Source: Claveliimonas acetigenes (GTDB taxonomy: Bacteria; Bacillota; Clostridia; Lachnospirales; Lachnospiraceae). Taken from it: 64,000 bases of DNA. The stretch spans positions 248,001 to 312,000 of the forward strand of contig NZ_JAOQJU010000002.1 in NCBI RefSeq assembly GCF_025567385.1, read 5' to 3'. A model generated the notes under the pieces. That model worked only from the letters and a program-made list of their open reading frames with translations. It did not search any database and was not told where the DNA came from. The translations under genes were made by a program, and so were the position numbers. How positions within the stretch are numbered: position 1 is the stretch's first letter; the number at the start of each line of letters is the position of its first letter. Shown here piece by piece: positions 24,852-33,693 of the stretch.

Positions 24852-25549
24852 ACGGGTGTCGCCTCCTCAAACAGCGGCTCGGCTGTATCTTCCGTGGTCG
24901 GCTGATCCGCATACTCCCCGGCACTCTGGTCAGCGTATGCCAGTTTGTTTCCCTCGACTGCTTCCATGTAGTGGCTTGCCTGTGTATCCGCAGAGTGGAG
25001 TGCCCAGATCATTGGGTATCGGTCTATGGCATTGTTTAATGAGAGTGTGTCGTTTTCTGTATATCCCATGTGCCACCTTATGGCGTATCGTTCGATCGGC
25101 TGCAGTTTCATGTATTCCTCAATCATCATGACCGACTTCTCTCCGTGTCCGTATGGGATTTTGTCGTCTACCGTAAATGCTTCGTACTGCTCCCATTTCC
25201 CATTGACCTTGCGGTTTCTGGTTTCCGTGGTGTAGAAGTAGGTCTTGCAGATGTCGTGCAGGAGTGCCATGATGATGATATTTTCCTCGGTCACTCTGGC
25301 AACCGGGACGCCCGCCACATCGTAGCTGTATGTTCCGTCCTCATTCTTCGTAAGGCTTCCCCTCAGTGCATCCAGTACATTAAGCGAATGCTGCAGCAGG
25401 CCGCCCGTGACTGAAAGGTGGAAGCGTGTACTTGCAGGTGCTGCGTACATATCGCTCTTTCTGATGAACGCCATCAGCCTGTCTGCGCCCTCCCTCTTTA
25501 CCTTTGCCATCTCTGCTTCAAATCTGTTGATGTTTGCCTGTCTGTCCAT
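24848..25549 (-). CDS. HD-domain phosphohydrolase-like protein
   Basis: A 233-residue protein from the ATG at 25549 (MDRQANINRFEAEMAKVK), preceded by AGGAGAAACAGGAC. Metal-binding HD residues are visible: H54 in LLQHSLNVLDAL, the H98-D99 pair in LLHDICK, and a later HGEKSVMMIEEY. HD proteins of this size hydrolyse nucleotides or related phosphates; the substrate here is unknown. C-terminal residues are acidic. It belongs to the early phage cluster and overlaps both neighbours. Confidence 0.8.
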   Translation of the reverse strand: MDRQANINRFEAEMAKVKREGADRLMAFIRKSDMYAAPASTRFHLSVTGGLLQHSLNVLDALRGSLTKNEDGTYSYDVAGVPVARVTEENIIIMALLHDICKTYFYTTETRNRKVNGKWEQYEAFTVDDKIPYGHGEKSVMMIEEYMKLQPIERYAIRWHMGYTENDTLSLNNAIDRYPMIWALHSADTQASHYMEAVEGNKLAYADQSAGEYADQPTTEDTAEPLFEEATPV

Positions 25550-26150
25550 GTCCTGTTTCTCCTTCCTTTGCTCCTGCCAGTAAGCGGCACGCCCCGGCAG
25601 TAATGATTGTCCTCTGCTCTGATTTCCACTCCGGGTGCTTTTCCCAGAGGTTCTTTTCCTCATCCACCAAGAATTCATCTGTCAGTTCGTTGTAGATTCT
25701 TGGCGGTTGGTACGGTTCTTCCCAGTTCTCTGGGAGGACGTATAAGCAGCAGTATCCCTGCCAGTACGGTACCCACAGATTCCAGACCTGTGTATGCAGG
25801 CTTTCCGCTATCTGGAGGAATTTGTCCACGCTGTATTCTTTCGTGAGTGCGTTGCCCATTTCCCGGCTGACTCCTGCGACCTGCTTTTCCTTGATGAGCG
25901 TCTGGATGTCTGAGATCAGCTTCTGCCCTGCTTCATCGTTCCGAATGGCGATATCCTTTGTCAAAATCTCCGAAAGTATCCGATCTGCAGTTTCCTTGAT
26001 TTTTCCTTTCAGTTCCCGGTATGGTTTCTGGTACTTGGTCTTTAAGAGTTCCTTTGGCACTTTCTCATCGTTGCTCTTTAGACGCTGCACCCAGATCCTC
26101 AGTTTTTCCTCATCCGGCAGGCTATCCTCGCTTCTCTTTTCCTCTGCCAT
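25518..26150 (-). CDS. Hypothetical phage early protein
   Basis: A 210-residue protein from the ATG at 26150 (MAEEKRSEDSLPDEEKLR) with AAAGGAGGACGCAG in front; the frame remains open upstream but into the iteron region. It is charged and mostly helical (LKGKIKETADRILSEILTKD), then Trp/Tyr-rich (VWNLWVPYWQGYCCLYVLPENWEEPY). No family recognised. Adjacent to the origin candidate and primase gene, so a replication accessory role is possible but unsupported. Confidence 0.65.
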   Translation of the reverse strand: MAEEKRSEDSLPDEEKLRIWVQRLKSNDEKVPKELLKTKYQKPYRELKGKIKETADRILSEILTKDIAIRNDEAGQKLISDIQTLIKEKQVAGVSREMGNALTKEYSVDKFLQIAESLHTQVWNLWVPYWQGYCCLYVLPENWEEPYQPPRIYNELTDEFLVDEEKNLWEKHPEWKSEQRTIITAGACRLLAGAKEGETGHGQTGKHQQI

Positions 26151-26167
26151 CTGCGTCCTCCTTTCCG

Positions 26168-26588
26168 ATTGAACACCTATTTCCCCGATTTCCTTACCGC
26201 ACACCTTTTTTGAAATTAGGTGTTCGGTCAAAAAGCCTTATTTTATGCAGGTTTGAGGGGTCTACTAAACACCTAACACCTAATTTTTGAAATACACCTT
26301 GTTTTTTTAGCAAATTCTGTGACTTGGGGTAGTCACAAGTCACAAGATTTTCCGTGAAACAGTAAAATATTGAAAATAGGTGTTTTAGGTGTTTAGTAAC
26401 CTCTTAAAGCCTTGATTTTACTGGCTTTTTCACTAAACACCTAACCGAACACCTAACTGAACACCTAATTTTAGGTGTGCGGTTTTTTAAGATTTTTTAT
26501 AAGTTTTTCGCAATTTTGGTCACAGGATTTCGGGCCACAGGATTTTTCTGCTCCCTCCAATCTTGTGACTTTTTTGCAAATCCTGTGA
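26168..26588. repeat. Iteron-rich region, candidate phage replication origin
   Basis: The 8-mer AACACCTA occurs exactly nine times in both orientations: starts at 26172, 26268, 26275, 26436, 26448 and 26460 on plus, and 26217, 26377 and 26386 as TAGGTGTT. There are near copies at 26294 and 26472. Three copies at 26436-26467 repeat with a 12-bp period. A second family, CACA(A/G)GATTT with its complement AAATC(C/T)TGTGAC, flanks it (26341, 26521, 26536, 26559, 26578). The stretch is AT-rich and gene-free, and lies directly after the primase gene. Confidence 0.75.
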
Positions 26589-29327
26589 CTATTTGAAAGG
26601 CAGTTCATTCGCCATGTCATCCGTGATCTGCATGAAGCCATCGTCTGCCCCTGTTCCCGGCAGGCTCATCTGCTGTGCGATTTCTTCCTCCTCCATCAGT
26701 GGGTCTTTTTCCTCAGCCAGTGCGCCGAGGTGGAACTCCACAAACCTGCAGTTTCGGTTGTTGAACCACTTCGTGACGGAGTTCTTGGTGCTGCCATCCT
26801 TTAAAACCGACACCCCGATCAATCCTTTGTCTGCGAGGTATTTCAGCGTCTTTCTGGATGAGTACCCTGCTTTCGTCAGTGCCTGCGTCAGCATGGATGG
26901 GAAGATATAGGCGTTTTTGTTCTGGATCATACCAAGGCACGTTCCGAACGCTTTCTCTCCGAAACTGTCCTTGTTTGAGAGTATCCAGTCCACTATAAAC
27001 TGGGTCGCATTTTCATTAACATCCCCAGTATCTGCGTTCATCTGCTCCTGCAGGATGTTCTTTGCCATCTCCTTGGCTCTTTCCCATGAAACCGTATCAA
27101 TCTGCAGTGTTTCCGTATTATTTTTAGAGAATTCGTTATCAAATTCCCCATTTTCGTATCGTTTCAGCCATTCTCCGTTATGAAACATCCACGTATCGAT
27201 GATGGCATCAGCCAGTGCCACCGCTGCAATCCCGGCAATATGCGACCCGCTTTTGCCCCTGCTTAAACCGTAGACGTACTTGGTCATTTCTTCGTATTTC
27301 TCCACGATGCTCCGCTCATCCGTGTGCAGGAGCATTCCGATATATGCCGGCCCCGCCCATCCGCAGTTCATCGTGGACTGTTGGTGCATCACGGACGCAT
27401 CCCTCTCATCGTCAAAGGGTCCTCCGTAAATTTCAAGCACACGGGTGCTGACGCCAGTCTGGCTCGTTTCCGTGGAGAGCGGTTCTTCCCCGGTCGCCAG
27501 TGCCACCGTCCTCCATGTCTGGAGTGCTTGGATTCCTCCGCTCTTTGCCCCTCGTATCTTTCCTGTTCCGCTTGAAATCATGTAGACGATCTTCTCCAGT
27601 GAGTTCTGGTTGTTCCCTGCGAGCTGCCTTTCATCTATTCCGAGTGGCAGGTCGCAATAAAATGATGCAGTTCTCTCCAAGCCTACTTGCGTGGCGTTAA
27701 AATTGACCATCAGCCTTTCCGGGTCGCCCCATGCAGAGAGTGCCGCCTTTAATGCTGCGGTCTTGCCACCCTTAGAGCCGCCCCAGTTGTAAACAAAGAA
27801 TATCCTTTGCTTGATGATCCGCAGGAGAGGGGCAGTGAAACTGGCCGCCAGTATGAAGCGGAATTTGTCACGTTCCCTGTGCGGTTTCATAGTGTCCATC
27901 CAGTCTTTCATCGTTCCGTTCTGGCAGTATGCCGCTGCCATGCCCCTCTGTGATGGGTCAATGTCGAGGACGATGTCTTTATCATGCCCCGGTATGAACC
28001 GCTTTCCTGCCTGCCACCCGAATGTGCCTGTGGAATCTGCCTTTTTTATGATGTCTATGTTCTCCGCTTCCAGTGCGGAAAGGAATTTGACGATGTGCTT
28101 TGCGTTCTCGCTTGTCACGGTGCATCCTAAGTCTGCCAGTGCTGTGATTCCTCTTGATGTGAAGATGGTGCTGCGTGGATAGATTGCCCTGTTCCACTGC
28201 CCATCTCTTTTGAATGCGACCTCTATCTTTTCTTCTCCTGTTTCCATGCTCCGAAGCCTTTGGGTAATGATAATCGGTGTCCGGCATACCATGACCGGGG
28301 CATACTTCTTTTCATCTATCATGCTGATTCCCTTGTCGGAATAAATCCATCCCTCCGGCTGCCTTAAGTTCACAGGTGCGCCCTCGACTGCCTCCGGGAT
28401 CGCATCGTCATCTATATCAATCTGCTCTGCGTTGCTGATTGCTTTCAATATCTTTGCGGCGGCATCCTCTTTTCCATACTTCATATAAACTTCGGACGGG
28501 TCCTTGCACCCCAGTGTCCGGCAGCTCCATTTGTAAACCTCTCCAATAAATCCGCCTTCCCTGAGTGCCCTCGTGACTTTGGCGAGGAATGTTTCCCCGC
28601 CCTTGTCCGGCTCCACATGGATATAGATTTTCAGATCCTGCAGAAGCACCGCCCACGAGGAGCGCATCATGGACGCCCCCGGTACTCCGAGTGTGCTGAT
28701 CCCCATATACCACATGGACTGGCTGTCGCTCTCTCCCTCTACCAGTGCGGCGTATCCGATCTTTCGAACGGATTCCAGTTTCCACGCACCGTACAGACAG
28801 ATGTCTTTTCCTGCCCCATACTTCCATCGGAACTGCTTGTCTGCATATCTCTTTCGGTATGTGGCTTCGACCCCATCTTCCCGGTAGTACGGTATGTGTA
28901 TGTACTGGATTCCGTCACGGTCTTTCTTGGTCTGCAGGCAGCATTGGTCTTTGAGCCATTCTTCCGGCAGCCGCTTTTCAAATGCGTACTGCGCTACCGT
29001 ATAACTGGCGAGACCGCTTTTCTTTGCCTTCGGTTTTTCCTGCGGCTCCTGCAGTGCACCGTATTTCGCCAGAATCTGCTTATAGGCTTCATGATTGTCC
29101 AGTCCGTTCAGCTCGGCATAAAATGTAATAAAATTGCCGCCCCTGTCCTCTGCGTGGCACTTCCATTGCCCGGTCTTTAAATCCACCGAGAAAGAATTAT
29201 TCCTGTCATCATGGAACGGACATAGCCCTGTGAGGTTGTCGCCTGTGATCTTGTGCTTTTTGATAACGGAGCAGTATTCAGTTTTATAATCTACCAAACG
29301 GTCTAAATCGACCTCCGCTGCCTGCAT
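26589..29327 (-). CDS. Primase-helicase (CHC2 zinc finger, TOPRIM, DUF927-like ATPase)
   Basis: A 912-residue replication protein. The zinc-binding head is GLCPFHDDRNNSFSVDL...WKCHAEDRGG (about 34-64). TOPRIM follows with ALVEGESDSQ (about 194-203) and IHVEPDKGG. The helicase half shows VYNWGGSKGGKTAALKAAL near residue 520 (Walker A) and the DUF927-type GIDERQLAG. It would prime and unwind phage DNA at the adjacent iterons. The C-terminal DDMANELPFK resembles an SSB-type acidic tip. The ATG at 29327 is preceded by TGGAGCGATGAT and overlaps the previous gene's stop region. Confidence 0.9.
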   Translation of the reverse strand: MQAAEVDLDRLVDYKTEYCSVIKKHKITGDNLTGLCPFHDDRNNSFSVDLKTGQWKCHAEDRGGNFITFYAELNGLDNHEAYKQILAKYGALQEPQEKPKAKKSGLASYTVAQYAFEKRLPEEWLKDQCCLQTKKDRDGIQYIHIPYYREDGVEATYRKRYADKQFRWKYGAGKDICLYGAWKLESVRKIGYAALVEGESDSQSMWYMGISTLGVPGASMMRSSWAVLLQDLKIYIHVEPDKGGETFLAKVTRALREGGFIGEVYKWSCRTLGCKDPSEVYMKYGKEDAAAKILKAISNAEQIDIDDDAIPEAVEGAPVNLRQPEGWIYSDKGISMIDEKKYAPVMVCRTPIIITQRLRSMETGEEKIEVAFKRDGQWNRAIYPRSTIFTSRGITALADLGCTVTSENAKHIVKFLSALEAENIDIIKKADSTGTFGWQAGKRFIPGHDKDIVLDIDPSQRGMAAAYCQNGTMKDWMDTMKPHRERDKFRFILAASFTAPLLRIIKQRIFFVYNWGGSKGGKTAALKAALSAWGDPERLMVNFNATQVGLERTASFYCDLPLGIDERQLAGNNQNSLEKIVYMISSGTGKIRGAKSGGIQALQTWRTVALATGEEPLSTETSQTGVSTRVLEIYGGPFDDERDASVMHQQSTMNCGWAGPAYIGMLLHTDERSIVEKYEEMTKYVYGLSRGKSGSHIAGIAAVALADAIIDTWMFHNGEWLKRYENGEFDNEFSKNNTETLQIDTVSWERAKEMAKNILQEQMNADTGDVNENATQFIVDWILSNKDSFGEKAFGTCLGMIQNKNAYIFPSMLTQALTKAGYSSRKTLKYLADKGLIGVSVLKDGSTKNSVTKWFNNRNCRFVEFHLGALAEEKDPLMEEEEIAQQMSLPGTGADDGFMQITDDMANELPFK

Positions 29328-29328
29328 A

Positions 29329-29964
29329 TCATCGCTCCATTCTATCCATTACGATTTTCTCGGCTTCCTGCCTTGTGTAATTCTTCACGCTTCCCTCTAG
29401 GAGCAGCGTTTCCGTCATGTATTTGATTTCCTCCTGCATTCCCTCGCTGATCACTCCGTCCACGGTTACCACATGAAAAGTCACGCAGAGGTCCATGAGC
29501 CGCTTTCCTGCGCCCATTCCGAAGTACCGCTCATCCGGCAGGTTGTCATCCATAAATCGTGGGAAGTAAAGGTGCGGTGCGATGGGAATTGCCCCTGCGG
29601 CCGCAATCATTCGGCAGGTATGCTTTGCCATCTCGATGTTCATCTGCAGCTGCTCCCTTGTGTCTGCACGGTATCTGGAGCAGATATATATCATCGGCAT
29701 GAGGGCAGGGTTCTTATTCGTCCTTTGTCCTGCGTAACACTGCCCCGCATAGATCCATGGTGCATAAGGGTGTTCCCTGCGGATCGTATCATAAATGGGC
29801 AGACCGCCGACAATGTCAGCCACTTCGCTCATCTGTATCATAGAGTCATTCTGATTTCCTGCGTTTTCTCTGAAATGAAACATGGTTTCCCGGTCAATCT
29901 TCTCCCCGGTCTGCAGGCAGTCTTTTGGCAGCGTTGTATTCCAGTCGCCATATAATGGTTTCAT
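29329..29964 (-). CDS. DUF4406-like (deoxyribosyltransferase-fold) protein
   Basis: A 211-residue protein. The C-terminal 115 residues look like the DUF4406 / nucleoside 2-deoxyribosyltransferase-type Rossmann fold: PMIYICSRYRADTREQ (about 90-105), CRMIAAAGAIPIAPHLYFPRF, then GVISEGMQEEI. The N-terminal 85 residues (MKPLYGDWNTTLPKDCLQ...) are unassigned. Related phage proteins may act on modified nucleotides, but the reaction is unknown. AGGAGGCACAGCAC precedes the ATG. Confidence 0.72.
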   Translation of the reverse strand: MKPLYGDWNTTLPKDCLQTGEKIDRETMFHFRENAGNQNDSMIQMSEVADIVGGLPIYDTIRREHPYAPWIYAGQCYAGQRTNKNPALMPMIYICSRYRADTREQLQMNIEMAKHTCRMIAAAGAIPIAPHLYFPRFMDDNLPDERYFGMGAGKRLMDLCVTFHVVTVDGVISEGMQEEIKYMTETLLLEGSVKNYTRQEAEKIVMDRMER

Positions 29965-29986
29965 GTGCTGTGCCTCCTATCTTTGC

Positions 29987-30008
29987 GAGGAGCGGTTTCC
30001 CGCTCCTC
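29987..30008 (-). other. Intercistronic hairpin with GAAA loop
   Basis: GAGGAGCGG pairs with CCGCTCCTC (nine pairs) around GAAA on the minus strand. It lies just after the stop of the ssDNA-binding-like gene and is not followed by a T run, so mRNA stabilisation is as likely as termination. Confidence 0.55.
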
Positions 30009-30015
30009 CATGCTT

Positions 30016-30795
30016 TTAATTAAAGGGCAGGTTTTCCTGCGCTCCCTCTACGCTCTGAAATTCCGAAGAGTCCACGGGTGCAGCGACATTATAGTCTGCT
30101 TCATCCACTTCCGGGATATTTCCTGCCATTGCTTTGACATTCTCGACCATGGCTTTCACTTCCACCCTCTGCTCATCCGTCAGCTTGCCGACAAATGCAA
30201 AGGCTGCCCTTGAATATGTGATTCCGTCTGAGGATTTCTCTTTTTTCAGTGTGATCTTGGTCACTGCGTCATAGCAGCGGAGTCCTTTCAGCAGGATTTT
30301 CTTTCCGATGTAATCCCGGATGTATTTCAGCGAGGTCGGAGGCAATGCAAGGATGATCGGCACGGGGTTGTTCTCCTGCAGGATGTAGCATCTGTGGATG
30401 TTTTTGCAGGCTTTTCCTGTACCGTTGCTCCCGAACTGGTTATGAGGGCATCTGCTGCAGTCATGGATTTCCCCGGTCGCTCTCTCCACACCCTGCTTGC
30501 CATCGTGGCTTGAGCAGTCTGGCTGTTCGTTGCCTCCGCTATACTGTTCTGCCCAGTACACGTTTACCGGGTGGTGGTGCAGGATCACGCCAGTGAGGTC
30601 TGTGCTCATCACAGGCTCGTCCTCGGTTTCTCCCGGCAGTTCAAAGGCAAGGCCGCCTCCGCTCGGTATTTTTGCCCTCTCAAACGGAATATTTCCCAGT
30701 CCGTCCATTTCCTCGGCGATTGCTTCTGCCAGTTCCCCGGTCAGCGTGACCAGTTCAAACTTCTTTCCTGTTACTGCTACTTCGTTCTTTGCCAT
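30016..30795 (-). CDS. ssDNA-binding-like phage protein with LPF tip
   Basis: A 259-residue protein I cannot place in a named family. It has a Cys/His cluster (HDCSRCPHNQFGSNG... ACKNIHRCYIL, about 109-138) and PPTSLKYIRDYIGKKIL. The C-terminal 35 residues are acidic and end ENLPFN, like the DDxLPF tip by which SSB proteins recruit partners. The position between a coiled-coil gene and the primase-helicase supports an SSB role. AGGAGGACTAAGTC precedes the ATG. SSB function is inferred, not shown. Confidence 0.6.
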   Translation of the reverse strand: MAKNEVAVTGKKFELVTLTGELAEAIAEEMDGLGNIPFERAKIPSGGGLAFELPGETEDEPVMSTDLTGVILHHHPVNVYWAEQYSGGNEQPDCSSHDGKQGVERATGEIHDCSRCPHNQFGSNGTGKACKNIHRCYILQENNPVPIILALPPTSLKYIRDYIGKKILLKGLRCYDAVTKITLKKEKSSDGITYSRAAFAFVGKLTDEQRVEVKAMVENVKAMAGNIPEVDEADYNVAAPVDSSEFQSVEGAQENLPFN

Positions 30796-30798
30796 GAC

Positions 30799-31266
30799 TT
30801 AGTCCTCCTCGCTTTCTGCTTCCCCGGCTTCCTCGAAGCCTTCGCTATCTTCCTGCTGCTGTTCTTCTGCTTCCATCAATTCTTCCAGTGGGGTCGGTCT
30901 GCTTTCCCCATAGTAGAGGTCGTCCATGATCCTCTGGCTCTGCGCCGCCAGTTTGATTGCCTCCACTGCCACCTCGACCGCTGAATTGTAAAGGCTGCCT
31001 ACCACGTTCAGCACATCGCCATCTCCGTTTGGAAGCAATTTCAGCAGGTCATCCATATCCGTTTTGGTTGATTTCATTTTCCCCTGCAGTGCGGAGTATC
31101 CTTCCGCTGCGATTCCGTATCCCTCGTGTCTGTTCTTTACGTTAGTGGGGTTCTGATATTCCTTGATTTGGTTCAGTGCAAACTTGGCGGCCGCCTGCAT
31201 ATTTTCCTTTAAGTCACGGTCGCTCTCTAGAGTGACGTCAAATTCCATCTGTTCATAATCTGCCAT
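30799..31266 (-). CDS. Hypothetical phage protein with acidic C-terminus
   Basis: A 155-residue protein. Residues 1-110 are mixed helices (DLKENMQAAAKFALNQIKEYQ; VVGSLYNSAVEVAVEAIKLAA). The last 35 residues are extremely acidic (EEAGEAESEED). No family recognised. It lies immediately before the ssDNA-binding-like gene with three bases between, suggesting a shared early operon. GGGGGCATAAGGCT precedes the ATG. Confidence 0.65.
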   Translation of the reverse strand: MADYEQMEFDVTLESDRDLKENMQAAAKFALNQIKEYQNPTNVKNRHEGYGIAAEGYSALQGKMKSTKTDMDDLLKLLPNGDGDVLNVVGSLYNSAVEVAVEAIKLAAQSQRIMDDLYYGESRPTPLEELMEAEEQQQEDSEGFEEAGEAESEED

Positions 31267-31270
31267 AGCC

Positions 31271-31741
31271 TTATGCCCCCTTTGCTGCTTTCGCCCGGTT
31301 CAGTGCCTTGGTGTTGGCTTTCCTCTTGGATACCTTGAGTTCCGAATAAACCGACAGCACCTCTGCCAGTTCTTCCGGCAATTCCCCATCATTCTCTGCG
31401 CTCAGATTGTTCATGGCAGAATCAAGCGTCCGTGGATCAACTTTCTCTGTGATGAGGTGTCCGAATCCCTGCTCTCTGAGTACATCAAAGAATACCAATC
31501 CTTTTTCCATCAGTTTTTCTTCTGAAATCTTGGAGTATCTCGTTTTCTCCTGCAGGCTGTACTTGAAACCGTCCACTGTGGTATCCGGCTTTTCCTCATC
31601 TATCATCTGCTGTGCGATCTCCTGCTCCATGTTTTTCAGCTGCTCGTTGTTTGCCTTGGTCTGCTTTTCCAGTTCGTCTTTTCTGTCGAGCAGTTCCTTG
31701 TAGGCTCTGACTTTGTCGTCCAGTGTCATTACCGCTTCCAT
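31271..31741 (-). CDS. Gp157-like coiled-coil phage protein
   Basis: A 156-residue protein from the ATG at 31741 (MEAVMTLDDKVRAYKELL), preceded by AAGGAGGAGCAACA. Residues about 10-50 form a coiled coil (DELEKQTKANNEQLKNMEQEI). The segment TTVDGFKYSLQEKTRYSK (about 56-73) is similar in style to siphovirus Gp157 proteins, linked to phage resistance. The C-terminus is basic (KVSKRKANTKALNRAKAAK). The family call is weak. Confidence 0.5.
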   Translation of the reverse strand: MEAVMTLDDKVRAYKELLDRKDELEKQTKANNEQLKNMEQEIAQQMIDEEKPDTTVDGFKYSLQEKTRYSKISEEKLMEKGLVFFDVLREQGFGHLITEKVDPRTLDSAMNNLSAENDGELPEELAEVLSVYSELKVSKRKANTKALNRAKAAKGA

Positions 31742-31760
31742 TGTTGCTCCTCCTTTGGTT

Positions 31761-32324
31761 TTATAATTCATTTCCCCACTGATCCCAACCGTCACGCTCC
31801 GTCCGTGCGAAGAGTTCCAGTTTCTTTGCCTGCGGGAAAAATGCTTCTAACATCTGATAAGCGCATTCCGGCTTCCTGCTATGGCATCTCCTGCTGTTCT
31901 CCCGGAGGATGGTGGAAAACGCCCCGCGCTTATCCCTGTCCGGGAGGATGATGTTTCCTTTTTTGAAAAACCACAGCAGGTACTCATGTGCAAACCGCAC
32001 CGTGTAAGCGGGTGCCGGCCCGTTGCCCTTATCCCATATCAGCCTTGCGTGGAGTCTGTATCCAAGCAGGCTCATGATTTCCTCTGTCTGCGGCAGGTAC
32101 TTGTCTATCGTCCACATGAACACGTTGTGCTTTTCGTTCATCAGATTCCCTGTGACGAAATTATGCAGTTCCATGATTCCGGGGACGTCCATGGTGTCGT
32201 ATGGCACGGTCATCCCGGTGGAGTTTGGTCTGGCTGCTTTCCTGCCACCCCTACCCTGTTGCCATGGCGGGTCTGTATAGAGGATGTCGTATTTTTCTTC
32301 TGTCGTGAAAATATCAATCTTCAT
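31761..32324 (-). CDS. MT-A70-family adenine DNA methyltransferase
   Basis: A 187-residue protein with the MT-A70 catalytic motif DPPW at residues 18-21 (YDILYTDPPWQQGRGGRK), then MTVPYDTMDVPGI, NVFMWTIDKYLP and AHEYLLWFFKKG, all family hallmarks. It would methylate N6 of adenine in phage or host DNA, giving protection from restriction. AGGGGATGCCATT precedes the ATG. Its start overlaps the preceding zinc-ribbon gene. The target site is unknown. Confidence 0.9.
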   Translation of the reverse strand: MKIDIFTTEEKYDILYTDPPWQQGRGGRKAARPNSTGMTVPYDTMDVPGIMELHNFVTGNLMNEKHNVFMWTIDKYLPQTEEIMSLLGYRLHARLIWDKGNGPAPAYTVRFAHEYLLWFFKKGNIILPDRDKRGAFSTILRENSRRCHSRKPECAYQMLEAFFPQAKKLELFARTERDGWDQWGNEL

Positions 32325-32542
32325 AATGGCATCCCCTCGCTATCTTCCTGTTTTTCGTATTCTTCCATTGTTGGACGCTGACCGTCCAAATCATCCCGTA
32401 CATACGGTTTTCCGTTTTTACGCTCCCAGTTTGCTCGATAGCAATTTCTGCAGGTACACCTGCCAGACAACCATCTCATTTCTCCCCAGTATTCTGGCTC
32501 TCCACACCCTTTGCAGATTACGATTCTGTCCATTTCATCCAT
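32321..32542 (-). CDS. Small zinc-ribbon phage protein
   Basis: A 73-residue protein from the ATG at 32542 (MDEMDRIVICKGCGEPEYWG), eight bases after GGAG; earlier in-frame GTG and ATG codons are badly spaced. CKGCG and CTCRNCYR form a probable zinc-binding ribbon. The C-terminus is acidic. The gene overlaps its neighbours, as usual in this region. Confidence 0.6.
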   Translation of the reverse strand: MDEMDRIVICKGCGEPEYWGEMRWLSGRCTCRNCYRANWERKNGKPYVRDDLDGQRPTMEEYEKQEDSEGMPL

Positions 32543-32547
32543 GTACA

Positions 32548-33693
32548 TCACTCCATTTCATCAATAAGGTTTCTTATCTCCGCTTTTGCTTCATCCGGCA
32601 GTTTTGCTGAGTATATGTCGTACCATCTATTAAACTTATCTTTCAGTGTTATGATGTGGGTGGGTGGAATCTCCATGAGTTCCTTGATTCGCTTATCTTT
32701 TTCGTTTTTCAAAAGTTTTGCTACTCCAGTTGGCACTACTACTGGATTTCCGCCATATGCTTTAACCTTTTTAATATCTTCCTGCGAATCCACCGGGATG
32801 GAATAAGGCTGTGGGTTCTGTTTATCAAATGATTCAATCAACATTTCCTGCACTTTTTTCACATCGTTCTGGTATGTGTTGAATTCAAAATGGTATACGT
32901 CATCCACTCTTTCCTCTACCATTTTCCTAACCGTTTCTATTGGTATGCCGCCTTTTACCATCGCTTCAGCAATCATGAGGGAAGTGATTTCTCCGACATT
33001 CCAACTGTCGCAGGTTTTCCGGTCACGCTCTAAACGTATGTACTTTGGTTTGAAATTGTATCCATACCGCAGATCGCTGTTACAGTCCACAAATAACCCA
33101 TTAACATACACCTCTCCTGCGTAGTCCTCATCTATTATGATTTCTCCATAGTTCGTTTCCACTTTCTCGTAGTCGTATCCGCTTAAGTCGATCCAGACTT
33201 TGTATAAATCATTGAATTCTTCTTTTGTTACATTCCCAACCTCAATGCACAGCCCTGCTTCGTCCGTATCCTGTTTACTGACATAAAATGCAAGTATTTT
33301 TTCAAGCCACTTTTCAGAATTTTTAAACCTCGATTTCCAAACTTCTCTCTTCTCGTTATTGTATATTGTGAAAGTCTTCCCAAGCCTGTTTAATACAAGT
33401 GCTGCTATTTTATATCCCTCTCCAAACTGACCGACCGTATCCTCATTGTTCGCTTTGTTGCTTCTTCCCAAAAGCAATGTATTTATTTTCAAAACAGATT
33501 TGCGATTGATAAGCCTGAGTGCTTTTTCTTTTGCGTTGTATTCAACTTTGAATTTGTTCTCTTTATCCAATATCTCTTGGTCTGTTCCATTTTGGATCAG
33601 TTCCCGGATTGCATCATTAAAAGTCCAGTCTGATACATAATTTGGGGTTAATGTCAATTCATAACAAGTTGCATTGTTTTTCATCTCATCCAT
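32548..33693 (-). CDS. Stand-alone GHKL (Hsp90/MutL-type) ATPase
   Basis: A 381-residue protein from the ATG at 33693, which shares its A with the helicase stop (TAATG) and has GGAGG upstream. The ATP-binding Bergerat fold is indicated by DAIRELIQNGTD (27-38; Glu31/Asn35) and the glycine-rich lid VGQFGEGYK (87-95). The expected DxGxG between them is not canonical. The C-terminal part is unique, ending DIYSAKLPDEAKAEIRN. It is much more AT-rich than the genes around it. Function unknown: anti-defence, defence or topology-related roles are all guesses. Confidence 0.78.
   Translation of the reverse strand: MDEMKNNATCYELTLTPNYVSDWTFNDAIRELIQNGTDQEILDKENKFKVEYNAKEKALRLINRKSVLKINTLLLGRSNKANNEDTVGQFGEGYKIAALVLNRLGKTFTIYNNEKREVWKSRFKNSEKWLEKILAFYVSKQDTDEAGLCIEVGNVTKEEFNDLYKVWIDLSGYDYEKVETNYGEIIIDEDYAGEVYVNGLFVDCNSDLRYGYNFKPKYIRLERDRKTCDSWNVGEITSLMIAEAMVKGGIPIETVRKMVEERVDDVYHFEFNTYQNDVKKVQEMLIESFDKQNPQPYSIPVDSQEDIKKVKAYGGNPVVVPTGVAKLLKNEKDKRIKELMEIPPTHIITLKDKFNRWYDIYSAKLPDEAKAEIRNLIDEME

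Noticed and set aside
26168..26588. CRISPR array
   Set aside because: Repeats are only eight bases, occur in both orientations with irregular spacing, and there are no unique spacers of constant length or cas genes.
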